Notes under the pieces: model-generated
Database searches by the model: none
What the model saw: only the letters and a program-made list of their open reading frames with translations
What the model was told of the DNA's origin: nothing
Shown: positions 1 through 9,920 of the stretch, piece by piece
Layout: every line of letters starts with the position of its first letter
Position numbering within the stretch: position 1 is the first letter of the stretch
Position numbers and translations under genes: made by a program
Assembly: GCA_036867785.1 (NCBI GenBank)
Contig: CP145412.1
Span: 682,001-746,000 of the forward strand
From: Plasmodiophora brassicae
Lineage: Eukaryota > Endomyxa: Phytomyxea > Phytomyxea > Plasmodiophorida
Direction of reading: 5' to 3'
Length of the DNA: 64,000 nucleotides

Positions 1-699
1 GTTTTTTACAAGCCTGTTTTTTACGTGTAAAATACACTACCCAGGAACCAACTTTACACTGTAAAATACAGGTAACGTAAGGGTTTCCCGATCCGTCCCA
101 GAGCCTTCGTTGCGCGTGCGCGTCGTCGTCGTCGGGGGCGAGCGGAATCACGAGCCCTGCAACCACGTGCACTCCCGGCTACGCGCTCGACTATCGGGAT
201 GCAACGTCGAACAAGGAACTGGGATCGCATTAAAGTGCCCAGATGACTCGCCGTACAAAGATACGCGAGATGACTCCCTTCACACGTTGAACCGGCCGGT
301 CGCTTGCTTCGCCTAAGGCTCTTCGTCAAATTTGACGAAGAGCCAGACGATGATTCCGATGACGAAGACGCAACTCGACTGGAGTTCGCAGGGTTCGTTG
401 GCATTGCCGAGCCAGGCACACTTCCCGAGGCGATTTCGGACACACACTTGTACCCCGTTGGTGACGAAGAGGTCATCGAATCTGGTCGGGTTGTCAGGAC
501 CGTGACCATGGTATGAAGGCGTACTGCGCGGGGGGCGCAGCCCCCTGCTGTTTTAAACATGTTTTTTACGTGTAAAATACATGTATTTTACACTCAACCA
601 GCCATTCTCTGTTTTTAACAATTCCATAGTCGAGCAGCTGCTGCGCCCAGCCAGCGCCGTCATTTTGGTATTTGTGGGTCGGGGGCGGGTCGTTGGGCC
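1..699. repeat. Palindrome-rich segment upstream of TBCB
   Basis: A 20-bp word (starting GTTTTTTACG, ending TAAAATAC) occurs at 16-35 and again at 561-580 in the same direction. The second copy runs into a perfect 24-bp palindrome at 570-593, so a 12-bp sequence (GTGTAAAATACA) lies at 25-36 and inverted at 582-593, as terminal inverted repeats of a roughly 570-bp element would. A related TGTAAAATACA-like word is at 60-70. Near the centre, 317-344 is a second perfect palindrome (28 bp, arms GGCTCTTCGTCAAA). No transposase is visible. An acidic open frame at 304-516 (+) and a Ser-rich frame at 54-560 (-) could be coding but match nothing I know. A non-autonomous DNA element (MITE-like) is possible. 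Confidence 0.4.
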
Positions 700-1464
700 A
701 TGTGGACGCTGGTGGTGTCGTCGTCGGCGGCGAACGTCGGCGCCGAGCGCCGGTTCGACCCGTCGATGACGGTACGGGACCTGAAGGAGAAGCTGTGGCC
801 GATCGTCGGGACGGCGCCGGCGCATCAGCAGTTGCAGGTCGGCGGGCGCCTGCTGACCGAGGCGGATGACTGCCTGGCGTTGCATGCCGTCCCTGGATTC
901 GCGGATCGGGCGCATGTGAACGTTATCGATACGGACCCGTTCAAGAACGTTGCCGCTCTGCAGGCCTCAAATCAATCCGTCGAGAAGTACCGAATGGATG
1001 ACGAGACGTACAGCCAGAGGAAAGGTGCGAGGCCGTTTCGTTAATTGCCCGGTCGACAGCACTCAACGTTCGAAGCAGACACGTTTCGAAAGTTCAAGGA
1101 GTCGTTGAGGGCCGACGAGGGAAGCGTATTGTCACGCAACGAGGCGCAACGCGCCCAGGAACGGGAACGGCAGGAAGCTATCTCAAAAGACCTCCAGGTG
1201 TCATCTCGGTGTCAGCTGCATGGCCTTCGGGGCAGCATCGAGTACGTTGGGCCAATGATGGGACGCACCGGGCCCTGGGTCGGTGTGAAACTCGACGAGC
1301 CGGCGTCCTCGGCTACGCTGAAAGCCACGGACGGGTCCGTCGCAGGACATCGATACTTCGATGCTCAACCTGGATACGGGGTGTTCGTTCGCCCGGACGA
1401 GGTTGAGCAGGGGAATTTCCCTGTGAAGGATCTGTTCGACGATGATGAAGATGAAGAGATTTAA
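700..1464 (+). CDS. TBCB: Tubulin-folding cofactor B
   Basis: TBCB works with cofactor E in the cytosol to fold alpha-tubulin and take apart tubulin heterodimers. Two exons, 700-1024 and 1076-1464, joined by a 51-nt GT-AG phase-1 intron, give 237 residues; the family usually has about 240. Residues 1-80 form the ubiquitin-like domain. A linker follows, with YSQRKADTFRKF at the splice junction, matching the conserved linker of the family. The C-terminal CAP-Gly domain reads GSIEYVGPMMGRTGPWVGVKLDEP, shown here only in part as GPWVGVKLDEP, then DGSVAGHRYF and GYGVFVRP. The acidic tail ends DEEI, the type of end that self-binds the CAP-Gly groove. The canonical GKNDG is relaxed to KATDG. The splice join was chosen because it restores this linker. 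Confidence 0.93.
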
Positions 1465-1574
1465 TGCTTCCGTGGTAGAAAGGCACAAATGACAGTTGCG
1501 GTAGGTTGACTCACACGCCAGTGTTGATTCACTGTCCTCTAACCAGCTGGGCAATCTGACGCCCTGGTTTCGCG

Positions 1575-1934
1575 ATGGTTAACGGCGCTGATATTGGCGA
1601 TGTGTCCAATATGGACGGCCTTCGGCAAGCTCTTCGTTTGGTGAGCGCGATCGCTGACGATGACGATGAAGTTGTCGGTGCTTCGGAGGTGTATCGCCCA
1701 AAGGAGGTTTCCCGTATCAGGGCTGCAGTCGGCCTGACAGGTGGTATTGCGGTTTCCAGCGCCCTGGCATTGGCGGGGGAGGCGTTAGTCGGCGAGACCC
1801 TCACCCTCGCTGCCTCGAGTGCCATCGGCGTCGCCACTGGTGGCGCCCTATTTGTTGGCGTTGCGGTGGCTGGCGGCATCGGATACACCGCCTTGAGACG
1901 TTATCGAAATCTGAAGGGCGCTGCCGCCAAATGA
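1575..1934 (+). CDS. Small glycine/alanine-rich membrane protein
   Basis: A 119-residue single-exon frame. The N-terminal half is hydrophilic with an acidic run (DDDDEVVG). Residues about 50-107 are two hydrophobic stretches rich in Gly, Ala and Val, with GxxxG-like spacing (GGIAVSSALALAG, GGALFVGVAVAGG), a pattern that favours tight helix packing. It ends with a basic tail (RRYRNLKGAAAK). I do not recognise the family. Mitochondrial or other organelle membranes often carry such small glycine-zipper proteins, but nothing here fixes the location. It lies 110 bp downstream of TBCB on the same strand. It could also be the last exon of a longer gene. Confidence 0.5.
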   Translation: MVNGADIGDVSNMDGLRQALRLVSAIADDDDEVVGASEVYRPKEVSRIRAAVGLTGGIAVSSALALAGEALVGETLTLAASSAIGVATGGALFVGVAVAGGIGYTALRRYRNLKGAAAK

Positions 1935-2686
1935 ACGCCCGAGGTTTGTTTGCGTCTGCATTGAAATATAAACGACGGTGCATGTGCATCCCACTCAATG
2001 GTTAACGCTCTTCACAGTGGCACGAAAGGTCGGGTCCCGCCGTATGGCTCCTCTTCCTGCAACACGATCGTGATGCGCGTCGGGACGTGTCAAACCAGCA
2101 CCCGCGCAATGATGCGGACGTGGTCAGTGATCGCCTCAGTGAGGATAGCGAGGCGCGTTACGGCGTCGTCGACCGTCAGGCACTTCTGGGCAGGACACAC
2201 CCCGTCCACGACGTATCGCTCGGATTCGTGAGCCGATCCATTGACAGCGACAGCATCTGGCGTCCTCGATGAACCATTCCCCGAACACACTTGAGCGCCA
2301 CGATCAGCCAGCACTGCGCCCTGCCAGCGTCGAACATCGTCGCTGACGACTGCATGAGGTCAGGGAATCCACGGGTCCCATGATGAACCACACGCCGGTG
2401 CGCGGCACGAGACGCACAGTGTGCAACGTGTACAGTACCATCGCTCCGTGTGCCCATTTCCGGGGAGGCGTGTCACAGCAGCATCGCAGCGTGCGTCGCG
2501 CTCTATGTGTGTGACGCGCCGTGCAGGATCATGCCGTTCCAATTGTCGTTGCGAAGAGCAGCAGTACAGTCAGTGACGAGGTGCGATCCGGACGCACAGG
2601 GCGTCATTGGCACGTTGAGGCGCGACTACGTCGTCGACACGTCGCCAAGCACCGCCGGCACCCCCGCCCCCACCACCGCCGTCAGC
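1935..2686. other. Intergenic stretch
   Basis: No supported gene. The reading frame of the next gene is open back to 2450, so its start may lie upstream of 2687. Nothing else stands out. Confidence 0.5.
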
Positions 2687-3598
2687 ATGATCTCGTTAAA
2701 CATGGTGCTGCCGCCAGCACCACCCGCCCTCCACTACCATCGCGCCCCTCCACAGCAACCAGTTTCAGCGCTGCCTGCCCCCGTCAAGGAACCGCCGGCA
2801 ACATCGTACTCGATTGGGTCTCGGATCATCGCCGTCACCCCCGATGGTCGTCGTCGTCGTGGCGTGCTGCTGTCGATCCCGGAGCACCCGTCCACCTGGT
2901 TCTCCGTCCTGCTCGACGGCCCCGGCCACGAGATCGTGTCGCTGCGTCGTGGGGCCATCTTCCAGGCCAACGAGGCCGGCGTGTCCCGCAACTCGAACCC
3001 GGATTGGGTCGGCCAGCGCTGCGACATCCGTCACGGTCGCCACCGGGGGCAACAGGGCCTGATCGTCACGTACGCCGGGGACCGGTTCAGGATCATCGTC
3101 AGCGGGCGCGACAAGGCCATCGTCGTCCCCTGCGCCTACGTCGCCCTGTCCGGATCCGTTATGCAACGCGGCAGGCACGGGGACACCATGGCGGGCACGC
3201 GCGTCCGGATCGTCGTCGGGCACCTCGCCGGGCAACAAGGCATCGTTCGACATTCGATTCGTGGCCTGTACGCGGTGGGCCTCGTTGACGCCCGCGGTCA
3301 CCTGGTCGTCGTCATGAAGAAGGGCGTCGACCTTCGCCGGCTGTCCGATGTCGTCGAGCAGGGCGCCGACCAGAACATGAAGACGGCGGCAGGGATCCTG
3401 CTGGGCATCATGGACAACACGCAGAGGCCGTGCAAGCGACCGCTCGACAAGGCGGGCGCTGTCGTCGTCGTCGTCGACGACAGCGCCGAATCGTGCGAGA
3501 ACAGGGACGCCGGCGCCAACAGCCACCACCAGCACGTCGCCAAGCGGGCCAGCACGGGCGGCCTGGCGCGGGTCCCGTTCGGCACGAGATCAGATTAA
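2687..3598 (+). CDS. Protein with KOW-like repeats, family unknown
   Basis: About 303 residues from the ATG at 2687. The frame stays open to 2450, with another ATG at 2531, so the start is uncertain. A Pro-rich N-terminus is followed by three small beta-type repeats: IGSRIIAVTPDGRRRRGVLL, then VGQRCDIRHGRHRGQQGLIV, then GTRVRIVVGHLAGQQGIV. The second and third fit the KOW pattern (G..V.I..G...G..G.V) found in Spt5 and some ribosomal proteins, which bind RNA or protein. The C-terminus is basic and low in complexity. No partner domain such as NGN is present, so it is not Spt5. Role unknown; RNA or chromatin contact is a guess from the fold. Confidence 0.5.
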   Translation: MISLNMVLPPAPPALHYHRAPPQQPVSALPAPVKEPPATSYSIGSRIIAVTPDGRRRRGVLLSIPEHPSTWFSVLLDGPGHEIVSLRRGAIFQANEAGVSRNSNPDWVGQRCDIRHGRHRGQQGLIVTYAGDRFRIIVSGRDKAIVVPCAYVALSGSVMQRGRHGDTMAGTRVRIVVGHLAGQQGIVRHSIRGLYAVGLVDARGHLVVVMKKGVDLRRLSDVVEQGADQNMKTAAGILLGIMDNTQRPCKRPLDKAGAVVVVVDDSAESCENRDAGANSHHQHVAKRASTGGLARVPFGTRSD

Positions 3599-3663
3599 CA
3601 GGCCGACGCCAACCACCTACCAATGAACGCCCGCCCCCATGCACCTGCGTCTGCGCCCGTTTA

Positions 3664-6579
3664 TCAGATGATATCAGCCGGTTCTGCAGGGTGGTCGGCG
3701 ACGGCGGCGGGCGCGGCCGACGGTTCGTCGACGTTGATGACGGCGATGTGCGGTTTGGCGTTGGTTCGGATGGCGGGCACCGCCGCCGCTGGCTTCCGTT
3801 TCCGGGAGCAGCCCTCGATCCAGCCCTGCACGACGAAGATGAAGCAGAAGAACAGCTTGAACATGTTGATGCCGAAGAAGACGAGGTAGGTCGCCAGCAG
3901 GTACCCGTTCTTCGAGACGTTCATCTGCGAGATCAGCTCGTAGAACAGGGCGTTGGACGCCAACCACCCTGGACGGTGTATCAGACGCGCCCGGCGAACG
4001 ACGACGCCCGGCCTGGTACGTACCAATGACCATGTTGGAGCGGAACGTCCTGAATTTGGCGTCGACGGCCTCCAGCGTCTCCTTCCGTTTGGCGATCTGC
4101 TCGGCCTGCGCCTCCTTCTGTTTCCGGTTGGCACTCTCGCCGAGGTCGCTGTTCTCGAGGCCCTTGGTGCCCCACGAGATGTCGTGGATGTTGCAGTAGG
4201 AGTAGATCGGGAACCCGATCAGGAACGTGGGCAGCAGGAAGAAGTACTGGAGGATGCTGACGGACACGGCGAACACCTGCCCGTGCAACACCCCAGCGGC
4301 GAAGTACACGGCCACGCTGCCTGCGACACGACGCGCGTCAACACCACACACACAGAGGGAAGCAGAGCAGGCGACCCACATATGGAGGCGATGACCGCCA
4401 GCAGGTTGGCGAAATCCCCGTTGAGGTTGGCATGGACCAGCAGGTTGGCATTGATGCCCAGGACGTACATGAAGAACACGCCGTAACCGAACGCACAGAA
4501 GTAGTAGACCATGGGCAACTCGTCGGGTCGATTCCCCAGGCCGGCAACGCACTGGACCAGCGTCAGCGTGAGGAACAGGGCCCTGAAGATCTGCGAGGCC
4601 AGGTCGTCGCTGCTGCCGGTGGTGGAGGAGCCGGCGACGCCCGCGTTGCTCAGCGTGGCCTGAACGGCGAACTCGAACATGAGGTAGAACGTGGCCAGCA
4701 GGAACCATTGCAGAAAGATGTTGATGCCGTAGAACGCGAATTGCAGGCCGACGAACGCCTTCCGCCACCGGGGGTGCACCGAATTGTTGACGAACGACGG
4801 GAAGTTGGCGAGGGCGTACACCATGGCGAAGAGCGACCCGTTCAGCCAGCGACGACGCTGCTTGATCAGGTCGACTAGGGATTCGGGCACATCGGTGGCC
4901 GCCTTGGAGTCCTTCACGTACCGCAGCGTCCACTGGTGGCCCTTCTCGGCCAGCACCTCGAAACACAGGATACGGTCTTCGGCCAGGTACATGTTGCCCT
5001 TGAAAGGGGCTGCGGACGGCACGTCAGCGCACGAGTGCACGAACCAGAGAGCGAGCGAGAGGCGTACAGATGGAGTTGATGTCGCTGCTGATCTGCTTGA
5101 AGTACTGGTTCAGGGGTTCGCCCTCGATCGCCTCGTACCGGTAGGCGCTGAAGGCACCGGGCAGGACGCTGATGAACCCGAACACGCTCTCCATGGACTT
5201 GTCCAGGATGGTGGCCAGCTTGTACTCGAACTGCTGGGCGGCGACGAACGGGTTGATGCTGGCCGTCGTCCGGGTCGTGATCTCGCCGCAGCACCCGCCA
5301 ATCATCGGGTCGCGCTCCATCGCGTCGAACAGCTTCAGGATGGCGGTCGCCTCCGGTTTCGTGCCGACGTCCACCATGAAGCAGTACTTGGGGCGCAGCT
5401 GGGCGGAGAACGCGTTGAAGAACCAGTGGTGCGAGTCGAGCTTGCCCCGGTTGTGCTCCTTCAGCGCGAAGATCGTCTGCAACGGCTTCTCTTCCCGGTT
5501 GACGAAATCGCCCGGCATCTTCAGCGTCGACTCAAACAGGTGCTGTACGACACAGCCATGGGCGGGGGCCATTCGGAGCGACACGCGACGCTCGCCGCGC
5601 TTACCAGCTTGATGTGCGGGCTCTTGTCCAGAGCGCTGTGCATCATGTTGGAGTCGAAGATCTTGTTCTCCTCAAGATAGTCCAGCGACGCCTTCGACGA
5701 CTTGTGGCGCCCGTCGGCGACGATGCAGACGCAGATGTTCTGCCACGCGTCCTGCCCGTACGCCTCGTTGAACGTGTCCAGGTTGCGCATGATGCCCTTC
5801 AGCGTGCGCTTCAACTCGTCGACGTCCTCGTTGTACATCGTCACGACGATGAACACGGTGATCGTGCGCTCCTTGAGGATCTCGCGCAGCGAGTACTTGG
5901 ACCCGAACTGGTTCGCGTCGCACTCGACGGGCGTGTACCTGCGGGAGCGACGTGTGAGACGCCAGGCCGACGTGGTTCGACCAGCAGGTGGGTGTACCTC
6001 ATGCCGAACTCGCTGCTCTTCTCGCTGCTGTCGACGTCGTCGGGTGGCAGGACGTCATGGTGCGACATGAACTGGTAGTGCTGATCGGGAGCGGACCGGG
6101 CCGACGTGTACGAGTAGACGGACGGCGGGTGGTACCCGGACGCGGATCCCGACTTCATGCCCGACGCCGAGAACGCCTTGACGCTGGCCGCATAGCTGGC
6201 CGCGCCCGACTTGATGGCCGGAAGGGGCACGACGCGCGGCCGGGCAACGCCCCGAACCGGAACGGGGCTGTCGATCGACGCCGACCGGGCGTCATCGTTC
6301 TCGTACGAGGTCGACGGCGACGCCGGCCCCGTTGACGTATCCGCCGAGCTTGTCGAGCGGTTCCGTCGTCGACGTGGGACCGGTGGCGACGTGTCCGCCC
6401 CGCGCTGCTGGTCGAGGTCGCCCTGTCGTGGCGGTCGCACCTCGATGACTGGCCTAGGAGCGGCCCTACAGGAACGAACCGGTCAGCGTTGCGCTCGACG
6501 CGCGCTGTCACGCCACGTCTGACCTGGTCTGGCGAACGGCGTTGACCCGAAAGTCGTTGTCGTCGTCCGAGTCGGACAT
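3664..6579 (-). CDS. Chitin synthase (first copy), seven exons
   Basis: Family 2 glycosyltransferase that polymerises UDP-GlcNAc into chitin at the plasma membrane. Exons, in order of transcription: 6579-6524, 6453-5998, 5938-5605, 5542-5068, 5009-4380, 4320-4024, 3968-3664. All six introns are GT-AG, 55-70 nt, and the phases close to an 850-residue protein. A disordered acidic/Ser-Pro N-terminus (about 150 residues) precedes the catalytic core: [49 protein letters not shown] (acid pair of the active site), and QRRRWLNG, the product-binding signature. At least six membrane spans follow, with the SWGTKG motif typical of fungal class I-III enzymes. A second, different chitin synthase lies at 59.7-62.1 kb. 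Confidence 0.95.
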
Positions 6580-7612
6580 GGTTTGTGCTGGGTCTCACGG
6601 CGGAGACGACAACAGGTTCCCCGGGTGATATCTCGTCGCTGGTTTGAGAACGATCGCGGAGGGAGGCGCGTGCCCCAGTCGCGCCCCGAATCTCCTGTTC
6701 GAGATTGCAGGTCTGTCTGTACCTTCGATTGTATTCCAGTCACTGCCCGACGACGGTGTCGTCGCCCGAATACACGTTACGTAGAGGGGTTGCTGTCAAC
6801 GTGGCGGAGGAGGCGGCGTGCCTGTCGACTCCAGGACGCGGCGTTGCTGGTGTACAAGTCAGAGGTTGCCCCGCATACTTCCTCAGGCAGGCTGCTGGAC
6901 GGCTCGCGGGTCACATACACAGACGACCTGGGCTGCGCGTCTCGTCAGAAGCGGCATGGGCCAGCAGGAGGTCAGAAAGCAACCTCAGTACCGGAACGTC
7001 CGCAGCTAGAGGCGTCCAGCGCGCCTCAAGGTCCCCAATAGAACGGTGAATAGCAGCCATTGAACGTGTTAGGCACGGCCCCCACTGACCCGGCAGCCCA
7101 TAGTGCCGGAGCACATAACTAGGAGACTCGACTACGGGTCTGGGTTGGTAGATAGACAGCATGTGTGTAACTCAGAAGGGTGAAGTGGACCGACGACGGC
7201 AATCTTGACAGGATTGGGCGATCTAGCGTGCCCGTCCTGATGTCGTCCAGTGGTCCAAGTCCGATATGGCACCGGAGCGGAGGAGGGAAGCCAGCGACAA
7301 ATGAAGTACCGTCGAGGGCAGTGTGCTACTGTATGGCGACCCTAATGTTCCCGATCCGTGGCCGCGGAACGCCTTTCAGTGAATACACGAATTCACATAA
7401 GGCAAAGGGCATCGTGATGACGATGATGACGATGCCGACTGTTGGCAAAGATATTTGCAAATTCGACCCGTGTTTGCCGTCGAGAGATGGGCATGTCGAT
7501 AGGTACAGGTGTTCCACGCTTGCAGCGCGACAACTTTGGGGCCAGCCACGCGTCAGGGCAAGTCCGCGGGAAAGTCCACGGACTCCGCCACGGACTCGGA
7601 CAACCGACGAGG
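6580..7612. other. Intergenic, between divergent genes
   Basis: About 1 kb separating the starts of the chitin synthase (-) and the DDX10 gene (+). Open frames here are short and Arg-rich in all phases, as expected of GC-rich non-coding DNA. It must hold both promoters. No TATA box or repeat was convincing. Confidence 0.5.
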
Positions 7613-9754
7613 ATGCCTTCGCCTCGCCGCGCTAAGAGGTTGTCTGCACGTCGCGATGAAGTAGCTGTGATTAAGTCGCTCTCAGAGCGAGTACTAGCCG
7701 AGGCCCCGGAACCGGGGTCGCGAACTTTCTCTTCCGGTAAGACATTCGCGTCGTTACCACTGTCGTCTCGGACGCAGCGTTGCCTTGCAAACTGCAAGTA
7801 CACCCGAATGACGGGTGTTCAGCGCGCATGCCTTCCTCACGCGTTGGCTGGTCGCGACATCCTTGCTACCGCTCGAACGGGTTCCGGCAAGACGCTCTGT
7901 TTTCTGATTCCGCTTCTCGAACGACTTTATCGTCAGCGCACTTGTGATTTGTCGGGTTGCTCCGCTCTTGTTATCGCGCCAACTCGGGAACTGGCCATGC
8001 AGATCTTCACGGTCCTCAACGAAATCGGTGCGAACCATGACCTGTCAGCTGGGTTGCTCATAGGCGGGACAGATTTCGCAAGCGAGCAACCTGTTCTGGA
8101 TCGTGTAAATATCGTCATTGGGACGCCCGGTCGGATCCTGCATCATATGACACATACCGCGTCATTCAACACGGATAACGTTACGACGCTCGTGTTGGAC
8201 GAAGCGGATCGCTGCCTTGACATGGGATTCGCCGCCACGATCGATGGGATCCTCTCAGCGCTGCCGAAAGACCCGCATCACGTTCGCCAGACAATGCTGT
8301 TTTCGGCGACGAAAACCTCGCCGGTGGAGGCTTTGGCGCGGTGCAATCTGCACAACCCTGAGGTCATCGACGTCCACGACACGGCCGTGCCTGCGAAATT
8401 GCTGCATTCGTACATGATCGTCGAACCTTCGCAGAAAATTGACATCCTGTACTCGTTCATTAAGCAGCACGCAGCCCAGAAGCTCCTGGCGTTCGTCACA
8501 TCCCGCAAGCAGGTCCGATTCCTGTACACGGCGCTGAGCGCTGTCGATTCATCGATCGCCGTCTATCAGCTCCAAGGTGGAATGACACAGGTACGCCTGA
8601 TCGTTGCGCATCGTTGCCGTCCGCATAATCACAACGTACAGGTGCAACGGCAACGCGTATACCAAGAGTTCTGTGAGGCTGAGCGCGGCTGTCTGATCGC
8701 GACCGACGTTGCTGCTCGGGGACTGGATTTCCCGAACATCCAATACGTGGTCCAGGTCGACTGCCCGGATTCTCGTGAGACGTACGTTCACAGAATCGGT
8801 CGGACCGCGCGGCACCATTCGTCAGGCAGGGCTGTCATGTTACTGCTCGAAAGCGAACGTGCCATGGCCGACCGTTGTGGCCCACTGAGGCGTGTGCGCG
8901 TCAACCCGCAGATGCTGGCCAAGTCACTTCGTGAGCGGTTCGCATCGCTGCTGGCGTCACGATCCGATATCAAGTACTTGGCGCAGAGTGCCTGCGCCAG
9001 TTACTGTCGCGCGATCTTCAAGCAGAAGGACAAGGAGATCTTCAAGCTCGAAGAGATCGACCTGGCAGGCCTTGCTTTGTCGATGGGGCTGCCCGCCCCA
9101 CCACAAATCCGGTGCGTTAAGAAGAAGACGGAAACGGCGACCAAGAAGAACCGGTGCCTCGATAACGAGAACGCACTGCAACGAAAGAAAGCAGGAGCTG
9201 CTGCGGCTGACGATAAAGTGTCACGACTGCTGCGACGAGTCAACACCGACGTGTACGACCCGTCCCGCGAACGCCTGCGTGCCGACAATGACGATGATGA
9301 GGACGACGACGGGCTGGTTCCTGTATCTCGAGCGGACAGCGGTGCTGAGGAAGACGCGGGGCTGGTTCCTGTTTCTGGCGGTCGATCGGAAAGCGAGGGC
9401 GACGACGATACGCAAGAGGTCCGCCCGGGCAAGGTTGCAACCGCCGACCGCACCACGATCCGGCACGGCAAGGACGCATACGGGCACACGCTGCGCCAGA
9501 ACTTGCACGTCGCCGACGTGACTGTCGACAAACCGGCGGAAGCCGAGCGCGTCAAGGACCTGCATCGATCCGCGAAACTGAAACGCAAGCGCCGCCTGAT
9601 GAAGCGTAACGCGCCGCCGACTCTGGCCGTCAGCGACAGCGACGACAGCAGCGCCGGCGCTGCGTCCCAGGACGATTCCGGCGACGGCAGCGACGACGAC
9701 GACGACTACGAGCGACGTGCCAAACGCATTCTTGAGCAGCGCGCGCAGTCATAA
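7613..9754 (+). CDS. DDX10: DEAD-box RNA helicase, DDX10/Dbp4 type
   Basis: ATP-dependent helicase of nucleolar 18S rRNA processing (release of U14 snoRNA in yeast). The ATG at 7613 is preferred because the conserved N-terminus RRDEVAVIKSL follows. The frame is open further upstream to 7442. An in-frame 51-nt intron, 8591-8641, interrupts it and must be removed to join GGMTQ to VQRQRVYQEF; the protein is then about 696 residues. Motifs in order: ARTGSGKT (I), PTRELA (Ia), TPGR (Ib), DEAD (II), SAT (III), HRIGRTAR (VI). The block KQKDKEIFKLEEIDLAGLALSMGLP is specific to the Dbp4 branch. The C-terminal third is acidic and basic in alternation (DDDEDDDG repeated). Confidence 0.93.
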   Translation: MPSPRRAKRLSARRDEVAVIKSLSERVLAEAPEPGSRTFSSGKTFASLPLSSRTQRCLANCKYTRMTGVQRACLPHALAGRDILATARTGSGKTLCFLIPLLERLYRQRTCDLSGCSALVIAPTRELAMQIFTVLNEIGANHDLSAGLLIGGTDFASEQPVLDRVNIVIGTPGRILHHMTHTASFNTDNVTTLVLDEADRCLDMGFAATIDGILSALPKDPHHVRQTMLFSATKTSPVEALARCNLHNPEVIDVHDTAVPAKLLHSYMIVEPSQKIDILYSFIKQHAAQKLLAFVTSRKQVRFLYTALSAVDSSIAVYQLQGGMTQVRLIVAHRCRPHNHNVQVQRQRVYQEFCEAERGCLIATDVAARGLDFPNIQYVVQVDCPDSRETYVHRIGRTARHHSSGRAVMLLLESERAMADRCGPLRRVRVNPQMLAKSLRERFASLLASRSDIKYLAQSACASYCRAIFKQKDKEIFKLEEIDLAGLALSMGLPAPPQIRCVKKKTETATKKNRCLDNENALQRKKAGAAAADDKVSRLLRRVNTDVYDPSRERLRADNDDDEDDDGLVPVSRADSGAEEDAGLVPVSGGRSESEGDDDTQEVRPGKVATADRTTIRHGKDAYGHTLRQNLHVADVTVDKPAEAERVKDLHRSAKLKRKRRLMKRNAPPTLAVSDSDDSSAGAASQDDSGDGSDDDDDYERRAKRILEQRAQS

Positions 9755-9920
9755 AAATGTGAATCGACTGTCAGGGCGTGCAGCTTCTAGCCTGTGCTGT
9801 TCGGGAGTGCAGCTTCTAGCGTGCTGTCAGGCGTGCAGCTTCCACTGTGTGACTGTGCGCGGCTTGGTTTTGCTTGCAGCGCGCGCAGCATGCCATTTTG
9901 CCCGCGGGTCGCTGAGGGGG
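9755..9920 (+). repeat. Short direct repeats in a leader
   Basis: A word close to GTGCAGCTTCTAGC occurs three times within 70 bp, beginning near 9778, 9808 and 9833, between the DDX10 stop and the aspartate carbamoyltransferase ATG. It may be leader or promoter sequence. No other meaning can be given. Confidence 0.4.

Noticed and set aside
304-516. Acidic 70-residue frame (DEEPDDDSDDED)
   Set aside because: Could be a last exon, but it starts without ATG beside a perfect palindrome and matches nothing I recognise.
2765-3535. 256-residue minus-strand frame opposite the KOW-like gene
   Set aside because: Asp/Asp-Val-rich shadow; the plus strand has the structured repeats.
3674-4966. 430-residue minus-strand frame
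   Set aside because: Another phase of the chitin synthase exons and introns; only short parts are true exons.
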